This document shows positions 1 through 6,015 of a DNA stretch of 6,811 nucleotides, one piece after another. The notes beneath the pieces are model-generated. The model saw only the letters and a list, made by a program, of their open reading frames with translations. It ran no database searches and was not told the DNA's origin. This DNA is from Methanobacteriota archaeon (GTDB lineage: Archaea > Thermoplasmatota > Thermoplasmata > RBG-16-68-12). Both the position numbers and the translations under genes were made by a program. Positions within the stretch are counted from its first letter, which is position 1; every line of letters starts with the position of its first letter. The DNA is taken from contig VBLS01000047.1 of NCBI GenBank assembly GCA_005878635.1, forward strand, positions 1 through 6,811. The letters are read 5' to 3'.

Positions 1-712
1 CGAGGGACCAGGTGATCCGTTGCGGGTCCCGATGAATCGGCTTCCCTTCCAGGTCCTGGATCGACACCTCGTTCGGCGTGATGACGACCATCTCTCGGTC
101 CATGACGTACAGCACGCGGTCCGTGTACCGCAGGAGGGCGGGGACATCGGACGCGAGGAAGTTCTCGTCGGGGCCGACGCCGACGACGAGCGGGCTCTCG
201 TTCCGGGCGCCGACGACCTTGCCCGGCTCGTCCGCATGGATCGCCAGGATTGCATAGGAACCGCGGGCGTCGTGCAGGGCCTTGCGGGTCGCCTCCTCGA
301 GATTCCCTTCGTAATACGATTCGATCAGGTGGACGAGGCTCTCCGTGTCCGTCTGGCTGACGAACTTGTGGCCCCGCGACTCGAGCTTCTCGCGGAGGGC
401 GGCGTAGTTCTCGATGATCCCGTTGTGCGCGAGGGCGAGCTTCCCCGTGCAATCGGTGTGGGGATGGGCATTGACTTTCGACGGCGCGCCGTGGGTCGCC
501 CAGCGCGTGTGGGCGAATCCGGTCGAACCGATCAGAGGCGGCAGCTGCGCCTCGAGGTTCGCGATGAACCCCTTGTCCTTGACGACCTGGAGGCCGCTCC
601 CGACGATCGCGACCCCCGCGCTATCGTACCCGCGGTACTCGAGGCGCTTGAGCCCGTCGAGCAGGATCGGCAACGCGTTGCGCCGGCCCGCGTATCCGAC
701 GATCCCGCACAT
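1..712 (-). CDS. glmS: Glutamine--fructose-6-phosphate aminotransferase (isomerizing), N-terminal part, cut by the window edge
   Basis: The protein makes glucosamine-6-phosphate from fructose-6-phosphate and glutamine, the first committed step to UDP-GlcNAc. About 237 residues are visible, all within the class II glutamine amidotransferase domain. Reading the minus strand from ATG (712-710) gives MCGIVGYAG, so Cys2 is the N-terminal nucleophile after Met removal. Further family motifs follow in order: LEYRGYDSAG, FAHTRWATHGAPS, LAHNGIIENY, SQTDTESLVHLIE, ARGSYAILA and NESPLVVG. The two sugar-isomerase (SIS) domains that complete the usual roughly 600-residue enzyme lie beyond position 1. The start codon directly abuts the stop of the upstream gene (TAG-ATG). 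A GGTGGTC stretch (minus strand, complement of 719-725) could serve as the ribosome site. The two genes are almost certainly co-transcribed and translationally coupled. No reading-frame damage is seen. Confidence 0.96.
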   Translation of the reverse strand, partial: MCGIVGYAGRRNALPILLDGLKRLEYRGYDSAGVAIVGSGLQVVKDKGFIANLEAQLPPLIGSTGFAHTRWATHGAPSKVNAHPHTDCTGKLALAHNGIIENYAALREKLESRGHKFVSQTDTESLVHLIESYYEGNLEEATRKALHDARGSYAILAIHADEPGKVVGARNESPLVVGVGPDENFLASDVPALLRYTDRVLYVMDREMVVITPNEVSIQDLEGKPIHRDPQRITWSL

Positions 713-1903
713 CTACAGGACCACCGCGCCGGAGGGGATCGTGCCACGAAGCCTCGCCCCAGATTCAATGCGGGCCCGCTCGTTGATGATCGTGCCGGGG
801 GCCACGCTCACGCCGTTCGCGATTTCCACGTCCTCCCCGATGAGGGCCCCCAACTGCGGCACCGCATGCCACTCGCCCTCGATCTGGACGTCCCCGGCCC
901 CCGATGCCGCGAGGAGGCCCGCGCGGGCCACGACGCCGGACCCGATGACCCCGTCCTGCACGACGCTCGCGGGGCCCAAGATCACGTCGTCCATCAGGAT
1001 CGAGTTCGCGACGCTCGTGTGCGCGCCGATGCGGACGTTCTTCCCGAGGCTCGTCGACGGGAGGAGGACCGCATTCGGGCCGATCTCGCAGCCGGGGCCG
1101 AGGGAGAGCGGTCCCTGCAGGTAGGCGCCGGACCGGATCACGCAGCCGTCGCCGATCGACACGCGCCCGCGGATCGTTACCGCGGGCTCGATCGTCCCGG
1201 ACCGCACCTCGTGGGTTCCCTTGAGGGCCGTCGCATTGAGGCGGAGGAGGTCCCACGGATAGAGGGCGTCGACCCACGTGCCTTCGGTCCGAATCGCGAG
1301 GACCGGGGTCCGCTCGGCGAGGGCCGAGACGGCGCTCGGCAGATCATGCTTCCCGTCCTTCGCGAGCCGATCGATTTCCTCGAAGATCCGCTCGTCGAGC
1401 GCATACGCTCCCGTGTTGATGAGGTTCGAGATCATCTCGACGGGCTTCTCCGTGATCGCGACGAGCCGGTCCCCTTCGACCGTGGCGACGCCGTAGGATC
1501 GTGGTCGCTCGCTTTGCGTGATCAGGACCGCGGGCTTTCCGCCGCTCCCGAGGAGGTCCTCGACGAACCGCCCGTCGACCAGGTTGCTCCCGTTCAGGAC
1601 GAGGAACGGTCCGTCCAAGTGGGGCCGGGCCTCGGCGACCGCGTGGGCGGTGCCGAGCTGCTTCGTCTGGGTCACGTACGTGATGCGGGCGTGGAACGCC
1701 TTGCCGTCCTGGAAATGGGATTGGATCCGTTCGCGCCGATACCCGACGACGATGACGAGATCTCTCACCCCGTTCTCGACGAGGGCATGTATGGCCGACT
1801 CGAGGAGCGGTCGGTTCCCGACGGGGATCATGACCTTCGGGACCGAGGCCGTGAAGGGGCCCATGCGCGCGCCCTCGCCGGCCGCCAGGATGACCGCTTT
1901 CAT
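713..1903 (-). CDS. GlmU-like bifunctional sugar-phosphate nucleotidyltransferase / left-handed beta-helix protein
   Basis: This 396-residue protein has the layout of archaeal single-chain GlmU-type enzymes (about 400 residues). A nucleotidyltransferase domain occupies roughly residues 1-230 and a hexapeptide-repeat left-handed beta-helix roughly 235-396. The nucleotide-binding signature is clear (MKAVILAAGEGARMG then PK at 22-23). So are QLGTAHA (82-88), a YGVA strand (137-140), the TEKP motif (151-154), SNLINTGAY (159-167), and the second metal-site region WVDALYPW (210-217). The start is placed at ATG 1903-1901 because the family begins there and a GGGGAGG ribosome site lies about 8 nt upstream. 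A longer frame reaching 1969 adds 22 unrelated residues. Its place upstream of glmS points to UDP-GlcNAc synthesis. Odd points: the usual metal-binding GD is GS at Ser106. By eye alignment to the Sulfolobus ST0452 enzyme, the acetyltransferase residues His, Tyr, Asn and two Lys are all replaced. Activity and sugar specificity are therefore open, and I give no symbol. Confidence 0.88.
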   Translation of the reverse strand: MKAVILAAGEGARMGPFTASVPKVMIPVGNRPLLESAIHALVENGVRDLVIVVGYRRERIQSHFQDGKAFHARITYVTQTKQLGTAHAVAEARPHLDGPFLVLNGSNLVDGRFVEDLLGSGGKPAVLITQSERPRSYGVATVEGDRLVAITEKPVEMISNLINTGAYALDERIFEEIDRLAKDGKHDLPSAVSALAERTPVLAIRTEGTWVDALYPWDLLRLNATALKGTHEVRSGTIEPAVTIRGRVSIGDGCVIRSGAYLQGPLSLGPGCEIGPNAVLLPSTSLGKNVRIGAHTSVANSILMDDVILGPASVVQDGVIGSGVVARAGLLAASGAGDVQIEGEWHAVPQLGALIGEDVEIANGVSVAPGTIINERARIESGARLRGTIPSGAVVL

Positions 1904-2006
1904 TGGGCCCGCCTCCCCATGTCCGACAAGTAGGCCATCGACGCCTCGACGAAGGGAAGGGATGGGCAAGTCCCGAACTGCATGTCCTCTGCCAAAGATT
2001 GTCGGG

Positions 2007-2014
2007 TATTAAAG
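2007..2014 (-). promoter_or_regulatory. Candidate box A (TATA) for the glmU-like/glmS operon
   Basis: On the minus strand this reads CTTTAATA, close to the archaeal box A consensus, inside the only AT-rich patch between the divergent genes. A start about 25 nt downstream would fall near 1983 and give a leader of about 80 nt before the ATG at 1903. Position and composition support it, but no transcript start is known. Confidence 0.4.
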
Positions 2015-2032
2015 ACTCTCCTAAAACTCTCC
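2011..2032. repeat. Two tandem 11-nt repeats in the divergent promoter region
   Basis: AAAGACTCTCC (2011-2021) is followed directly by TAAAACTCTCC (2022-2032). Nine of eleven positions match, with a perfect shared ACTCTCC. The 11-nt period is about one helical turn, so both copies would face the same side of the DNA. It lies between the two divergent gene starts and touches the minus-strand box A candidate. It could be an operator or part of the core promoter of the plus-strand gene (TAAAAC at 2022-2027). Confidence 0.5.
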
Positions 2033-2058
2033 GATAACCATTACAAAATCCTTAATAG

Positions 2059-3021
2059 ATGAGAACTCCTGCATCCCGCGTGGTCCGCCGGTGGCTCATT
2101 GAGGAGAGTGCTCAGGGGACCGTGGGGCGGGAGGCCCTACTCCTAGATCGGCCGGAACGGGCCGGGGCGGTCGCCTCGCCGTTGGCGTGGCGCATCCTCC
2201 AGGAACTCGCGAAGGCCCCGGACTATCCAAACGCCCTCGCCGCCCGGCTGAAGGTCCACGAGCAGAAGGTGTACTACCACGTCCGGCGCCTAGAGGCCGC
2301 AGGATTCCTCGAGGTCGTCCGAGAGGAACCGAAGCGAGGGGCGTCCGCGCGGATCCTCGCCCCGACTGCCGACGCGTTCGCGATCGTCCTGAAAGGACGC
2401 GGCAGCCCGGTGTCCTCGCCGATGTTGGCCCACGCCGGAGCCGTGACCCGATTCCTGGAGGAATTCACCCGCGACGGGACGTTCGCAGGCTCGATCGTCG
2501 TCGGTTCCCCCTATACACACGGACCCTTCAACACGACCGCCCGCGATTCCCCCTACGCGGTCGAGCTGGGCTTCTTCCTCGGGCGACTGTTCGCCGCGCC
2601 GAAAGGCCTCGTGGTCCGCCTCGACACGGAGGTCAAGGCCCTCGGGCCCGGCAAGGAAGACATGATCCTCGTCGGAGGGCCCGTGGCGAACATCATCACG
2701 ATGGACCTGAATCCGCATCTCGCGGTGAACTTCGACTGGAAGCAGGTCTGGCGGATGGAGTCGTCCCGAACCCGTCGACCGTATGCGGACGAGCAGGTCG
2801 GACTGATCGCGAAGGTCCGGAATCCCTGGAACGCGGACCGAGTCATCGTCCTCCTCAGCGGCCTCCACGCGGTCGGGACGATGGCGGCGATCCTCGGCCT
2901 CACGCGATTCGCGGACGACGTCCTCGATGGCTTCACCCCGGGCGAGGATTTCTATCGGGTCGTCGCGGGGCAGGACCGCGACGGGGACGGTCGCCTCGAC
3001 GCGGTGTCCGTCCTCGAATGA
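2059..3021 (+). CDS. Winged-helix DNA-binding protein with S-layer-like C-terminal domain
   Basis: This is a 320-residue protein with two parts. Residues about 41-95 form an ArsR-like winged helix, with helix WRILQELAK, a recognition helix around VHEQKVYYHVRRLEAAGF and a following wing (LEVVREEPKRG). Residues about 140-320 resemble the domain found in archaeal S-layer-related proteins. The similarity rests on DMILVGGPVANIIT (201-214), a KVRNPWNADRVIVLLSG segment (252-268), a GT-AA motif (273-277), and a C-terminal acidic DRDGDGRLD (306-314) of calcium-loop type. There is no signal peptide and no membrane helix, so it should be cytoplasmic despite the surface-type fold. The ATG at 2059 has no GGAGG upstream, which suggests a leaderless or very short-leader mRNA. 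It is divergent from the glmU-like/glmS operon and could regulate it, although the sequence does not prove this. A sensor role for the C-terminal domain is inference. Confidence 0.8.
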   Translation: MRTPASRVVRRWLIEESAQGTVGREALLLDRPERAGAVASPLAWRILQELAKAPDYPNALAARLKVHEQKVYYHVRRLEAAGFLEVVREEPKRGASARILAPTADAFAIVLKGRGSPVSSPMLAHAGAVTRFLEEFTRDGTFAGSIVVGSPYTHGPFNTTARDSPYAVELGFFLGRLFAAPKGLVVRLDTEVKALGPGKEDMILVGGPVANIITMDLNPHLAVNFDWKQVWRMESSRTRRPYADEQVGLIAKVRNPWNADRVIVLLSGLHAVGTMAAILGLTRFADDVLDGFTPGEDFYRVVAGQDRDGDGRLDAVSVLE

Positions 3022-3022
3022 T

Positions 3023-3814
3023 TCAACCGAGCGTCGTGCTCTCGTACGGGATCTTGTCCTCGAGCCGAGCGTTCGCGGCCTCGATTGTTCGGACGGCCTC
3101 GGCCACCCGGTCCTCGGGGAGCAGGAGGAGGACGCCCACACCTCTCTCCGCAGCCTCGACGACCGCGGGGAGCACGCCGAACTCGATCCGCGGTCGCAAG
3201 CCGAGCTCTTTCGCGGCAACGAGGCCCGCGACATCGAGGGCGGCGACGACGAACTCTTTCGTCGACGGCGGCAAGCGTCGAGAGGACGGCCCGCGCCCGG
3301 CGCGCTTTCCGGACGCCGGGGACCGAATCCGGGCGAGGACGATCCGACCGGGCCGCAGGGCGACGATCCCTTCGAGATCTCTCACCGCGACGAGGTCGCC
3401 CTTCGATGCGTCATGGACCGCGACGCCGGTCGAAGGAGAGGTCCGGTCCACATGGGCGACCAGGTAGCCTTCCTCCATGAACAGCCCGACGCGGTCCCCG
3501 CGCCGCACCGCTCCGCCGGCCATCGCCGAGGTCGTCTCGACGAAGGCCATTTCCCGACCGGCCCGGTCGACGAAGCCGCGGAGTTCATGCATCCGGTCGT
3601 GGAGGAACTCGATGCCGCGTTTCGTCGCCCGGTACTCCCCGTTGACGAAGGAGAGCAGGCCATCTTCCTCCAGGCCCTGGGCGTATTCCGACGTGCCTTG
3701 GATCGTCATGCCGAGCCGTTCCCCGATCGTGCGCAAACGCGTGTGACGGCTGGTCGTGACCTCGTACAAGAAGAGGAGGCGGGTGCTCGTCCGGAGATTC
3801 CGCAGCAACTCCAT
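3023..3814 (-). CDS. Archaeal winged-helix transcriptional regulator, probably COG1497-type
   Basis: This 263-residue protein starts with a winged helix (about residues 5-75). It shows LRTSTRLLFLYEVTT, a helix-turn-helix around IGERLGMTIQGTSEYAQGLE, and the DGLLSFVNGEYRATKRG wing that commonly closes archaeal regulators of this kind. A linker helix (70-92) leads to a beta-rich middle part (about 100-165) with GDRVGLFMEEGYLVA. A basic, low-complexity hinge (168-183, GKRAGRGPSSRR) precedes a C-terminal alpha/beta part (185-255). Size and layout match the archaeal predicted regulators grouped as COG1497. I recognise the type rather than a named member. The ATG at 3814 has no strong ribosome site, but an AT-rich box lies at 3859-3866, consistent with a leader of about 20 nt. 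It is transcribed away from the propeller operon, so autoregulation and control of that operon through the shared intergenic inverted repeat is plausible but inferred. Confidence 0.75.
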   Translation of the reverse strand: MELLRNLRTSTRLLFLYEVTTSRHTRLRTIGERLGMTIQGTSEYAQGLEEDGLLSFVNGEYRATKRGIEFLHDRMHELRGFVDRAGREMAFVETTSAMAGGAVRRGDRVGLFMEEGYLVAHVDRTSPSTGVAVHDASKGDLVAVRDLEGIVALRPGRIVLARIRSPASGKRAGRGPSSRRLPPSTKEFVVAALDVAGLVAAKELGLRPRIEFGVLPAVVEAAERGVGVLLLLPEDRVAEAVRTIEAANARLEDKIPYESTTLG

Positions 3815-3858
3815 CGTCCCTGTATGGAGAGGGCTATGAAAAAGGCCGCGCGAAAATT

Positions 3859-3866
3859 CTTAAATA
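3859..3866 (+). promoter_or_regulatory. Box A (TATA) for the propeller/DUF4430 operon, possibly shared with the divergent regulator gene
   Basis: CTTAAATA is a near-ideal archaeal box A, preceded by an A-rich stretch (GAAAATT) in the place of the TFB recognition element. A start about 25 nt downstream, near 3889, gives a leader of about 26 nt that holds the ribosome site. The reverse complement, TATTTAAG, could also serve the minus-strand gene starting at 3814, because archaeal TATA elements are nearly symmetric. Confidence 0.7.
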
Positions 3867-3902
3867 CTCAAGTTCATCGGACTATTCTCAAGCGAACTTG
3901 AG
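3867..3902. promoter_or_regulatory. Inverted repeat, candidate operator and 5' leader hairpin
   Basis: CTCAAGTTC (3867-3875) and GAACTTGAG (3894-3902) are perfect 9-bp inverted arms with 18 nt between them. A third partial copy, CTCAAG (3887-3892), repeats the left half-site exactly 20 nt on, about two helical turns. It can also pair with CTTGAG (3897-3902) across a CGAA loop. The block begins directly after the box A and ends inside the ribosome site. It could therefore act as a repressor operator on DNA or as a leader hairpin on RNA. Confidence 0.6.
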
Positions 3903-3908
3903 GAGGAG
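3901..3908 (+). promoter_or_regulatory. Ribosome binding site deciding a GTG start
   Basis: AGGAGGAG lies 6 nt upstream of the GTG at 3915 and fixes that codon as the start of the beta-propeller gene. The first three bases are also the end of the right arm of the inverted repeat, so folding could mask the site. Confidence 0.75.
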
Positions 3909-3914
3909 AATCAG

Positions 3915-5588
3915 GTGCGATTGACGGCGGGGATCCTCGCCCTTTTCGGCGCGGCCTTGCTCTGTCTCGCGGTGGTTCCGGGCCTCTCCGGAATCGCCGA
4001 GGGCTCCTCGGTGCGGTTCTCGATTTTGTTCGACCTCGGCGACGGGACGTACGCGTGGGCGGACGAGACGGTCGCGGACGCCCAGGCGGTGAACGCGACC
4101 TGGAACGCCGTGCAGCATGCGGCCTCTTCGAACGGGATCGCCCTGTCGGCCCGATGGACCCAATACGGCGTCGGCATCTCCGACATGGGAGACCGCCATC
4201 CGCCGGCGGGCTTGGTGGGCATCTTCCAGTGGAACACCTCTTCCCGTGCATGGGAGCTCGCGCAAGTAGGGATCTCGAGCTTGGTCGTCCGGGATGGAGA
4301 CGTGATTGCCCTCTACGATCCGGCGTTCACGACGACGCCGCCGTACGCGCTCCGGACGCCGGTGCCGACCGCCGAGGATCGATGGCCCGCGACGGAGTTC
4401 CGAAATGACCTGTCGAATTCCGGGCTCGCGGGATCGTCGGCACCGAATCGGATTGGCGTCCTATGGGATCGGGACACTGGAAAGAAGGAGATCGGCTCAA
4501 CGCCTGCCGTCGCCTTCGGCAAGGTTTTCGTGACGACGTTGGGAGGCTTGTTCGCGCTGGACGCCATGACCGGGGCCCCTCTCTGGAACAACACGAACGC
4601 ACGAGGCTTTTCGTCCCCGGCCGTCTACAACAATTCGTTGTACGTCGGGACCGCGGCAGGCACCGTGATCCGACTGGACGCGACGAATGGCCATGCGATT
4701 TGGGAGACGCGCCTCCTCGCGAGCACGTCCTTCAGCGGGATCACGTCCTCTCCCAAGCCGGCGTTCGATCGGGTCTTCATCGGAACCTTCAACGAGTCGG
4801 GCGGCGACGGCGAAGTCGTCGCGCTGTGGGAAGGGAACGGGACGATCGCGTGGCGACACCCGACGGCATCGATCCATCTGTCGTCCCCGGCCGTCGTCGG
4901 CGACGCCGTCTACGTGGGCGTCATGGGACGGGGCGTCCTTGCCCTCGATGCGGTCTCGGGACACGAGCGATGGTTTGTCCCGACGGGTGGCTCGGTCGCG
5001 GCCTCCCCCGCGATCCTCGGTCCGAACGTGATCGCGCCGGCCAAAGATGGGAAGGTGTATGCCTTGAACCGCACGACCGGATCCATCTCCTGGCAGGTCG
5101 CCGTCGATGCCGGAATCTCGTCCCCGGCGGTTTCCGGCGACACCGCCTTCGTCGGGGGCGGCGCGTTCGGGAGCCCCGGTCGGGTCGTGGCACTTTCTGG
5201 AGCTTCGGGATCCGTGAAGTGGAGCTTCACCCCGAACGGGCCGGTGCAGTCCTCCCTCACGCTCGCGTCCGGCCATCTCGTGTTCTCCACGAACACCGCC
5301 GATGGAACGGTGTATTCCCTCAACGCGACGACGGGAACCCAGGAATGGACATTCGAGCCGACCCCAGCGGAATACATCCTCGGCTCCCCCGCGGTGGCGG
5401 ATGGCGTCGTGTATGCTCCGAGCGACAACGGCCATGTGTATGCGCTCGCGCAACCACCCCTCGAAAGCGCCCCCTTCTTGGACGCGACCGGTCTCATGAT
5501 CGTCGGAGGAGTCATTGCCGCCGTGGCCATCGCTGTCGTCGTGGGTGTGTTCCTGATCCTGCGGGGGAGGTCCCGTCGTGTTCCTTGA
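3915..5588 (+). CDS. Secreted membrane-anchored protein: DUF4430-like domain plus PQQ-type beta-propeller
   Basis: This 557-residue protein starts at GTG. A signal peptide or N-terminal hydrophobic segment covers about residues 4-25. Residues about 32-136 resemble DUF4430 (transcobalamin C-terminal-like). They begin with VRFSILFDLGDGTYAW and end with the telling DGDVIALYD (127-135). Residues about 178-513 hold eight PQQ-type propeller repeats. These are recognised by recurring SSPAV, YVG and ALDA-TG--W patterns, with blade-closing Trp at 184, 224, 263, 313, 353, 393, 436 and 478. A C-terminal helix (about 525-549) followed by RGRSRR anchors it with the bulk outside the cell. Eight N-x-S/T sequons (from N60 to N470) fit an exported, N-glycosylated archaeal protein. 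No quinoprotein dehydrogenase catalytic set is evident, so a binding or scaffold role is more likely than PQQ-dependent oxidation. It is the first gene of an operon and overlaps the next by 11 nt. Confidence 0.87.
   Translation: MRLTAGILALFGAALLCLAVVPGLSGIAEGSSVRFSILFDLGDGTYAWADETVADAQAVNATWNAVQHAASSNGIALSARWTQYGVGISDMGDRHPPAGLVGIFQWNTSSRAWELAQVGISSLVVRDGDVIALYDPAFTTTPPYALRTPVPTAEDRWPATEFRNDLSNSGLAGSSAPNRIGVLWDRDTGKKEIGSTPAVAFGKVFVTTLGGLFALDAMTGAPLWNNTNARGFSSPAVYNNSLYVGTAAGTVIRLDATNGHAIWETRLLASTSFSGITSSPKPAFDRVFIGTFNESGGDGEVVALWEGNGTIAWRHPTASIHLSSPAVVGDAVYVGVMGRGVLALDAVSGHERWFVPTGGSVAASPAILGPNVIAPAKDGKVYALNRTTGSISWQVAVDAGISSPAVSGDTAFVGGGAFGSPGRVVALSGASGSVKWSFTPNGPVQSSLTLASGHLVFSTNTADGTVYSLNATTGTQEWTFEPTPAEYILGSPAVADGVVYAPSDNGHVYALAQPPLESAPFLDATGLMIVGGVIAAVAIAVVVGVFLILRGRSRRVP
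5562..5570 (+). promoter_or_regulatory. Ribosome binding site inside the propeller gene, deciding a GTG start
   Basis: GGGGGAGGT, located within the last codons of the upstream gene, sits 7 nt before the GTG at 5578. It supports that codon as the start of the DUF4430 gene, with the two genes overlapping by 11 nt. Confidence 0.65.
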
Positions 5589-6015
5589 ACGCCGGGAGCG
5601 ATGGCAAGCGGTGGCCTTCACCGCCATCCTAATCGCGGCGATCGCGGGCCTGTATGCCACGACCCTGATGCTCCAGCCCGCCTCGGTGACGCCGTCCGTC
5701 GTTCATGCCGCGACCTTGGACGTGCGAGGAGCGTCCTCGACGATCAGGTACCGGCCGCTCACAACGACGAACAACACGGCCTTTGACCTCCTGCGAGAGG
5801 CCTCCGTCCGGCTCGGGTTCCCTATCGAATATGTACCGTACGCCATTCCCAAAGGGATCTTCGTCACGTCGATCAACGGATCGACTAACGGGGACGGCGG
5901 CAGTTACTGGCAATATTGGGTGAACGGCATCTATGGAACCGTCGCCGCGGACCACGCGGTCTTGCACGACGGCGACGCGGTCCTGTGGACGTTCTCCGTT
6001 CCTCAGGAGGGATGA
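5578..6015 (+). CDS. Membrane-anchored DUF4430 (transcobalamin C-like) domain protein
   Basis: This is a small protein of 145 residues. One hydrophobic helix (about 10-31), preceded by the basic MFLERRER, anchors or exports it. The rest (about 45-140) is a compact DUF4430 domain. The pattern is a first strand (TLDVRGASSTIRY), a helix TAFDLLREASVRLG (67-80), then IPKGIFVTSING, the hallmark YWQYWVNGIYG (110-120), and the closing LHDGDAVLWTF (129-139). In known proteins this fold occurs in cobalamin-binding transcobalamin/intrinsic factor C-terminal regions and in bacterial surface proteins, often beside ECF-type transporter genes. The protein carries two sequons (N65, N100) consistent with an outside location. 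The start is GTG with a strong ribosome site; the stop overlaps the next gene's start as ATGA. The ligand is not shown by the sequence; cobalamin is only a candidate. Confidence 0.85.
   Translation: MFLERRERWQAVAFTAILIAAIAGLYATTLMLQPASVTPSVVHAATLDVRGASSTIRYRPLTTTNNTAFDLLREASVRLGFPIEYVPYAIPKGIFVTSINGSTNGDGGSYWQYWVNGIYGTVAADHAVLHDGDAVLWTFSVPQEG

Noticed and set aside
20..1933. A 637-codon open frame on the plus strand
   Set aside because: It lies wholly antisense to glmS and the GlmU-like gene, both of which show strong family motifs. Its product is an Asp/Arg/Val/Pro-rich string without motifs, as expected from a high-GC antisense frame.
1904..1969. N-terminal extension of the GlmU-like protein to a start at 1969
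   Set aside because: The family begins at MKAVILAAG, and a GGGGAGG ribosome site sits directly before the ATG at 1903. The extra 22 residues have no counterpart.
2187..3467. A 426-codon open frame on the plus strand
   Set aside because: It is out of frame across the winged-helix/S-layer-like gene and antisense to the next regulator. The translation is Arg/Pro/Gly-rich and without domain patterns.
2290..3901. Long frames 2290-3234 (minus) and 2927-3901 (plus) across the two regulator genes
   Set aside because: Both cross the convergent junction and conflict with two clear genes. Composition is typical of shadow frames.
3915..5588. PQQ-dependent dehydrogenase
   Set aside because: Only the generic propeller repeats are visible, with no evident catalytic or cofactor-binding set. 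The N-terminal DUF4430-like domain and the C-terminal anchor suggest a binding protein.
4463..5660. Frames 4463-5632 (plus) and 4497-5660 (minus) over the propeller gene
   Set aside because: The propeller frame has eight regular repeats, a signal peptide and a membrane anchor. The alternatives are Arg-rich without repeats.
5916..6011. Longer start for the S-component-like protein at 5916
   Set aside because: The extension lies inside the DUF4430 coding region and is Arg-rich. An AGGAGGG site and the ATGA overlap support 6012 or 6015.
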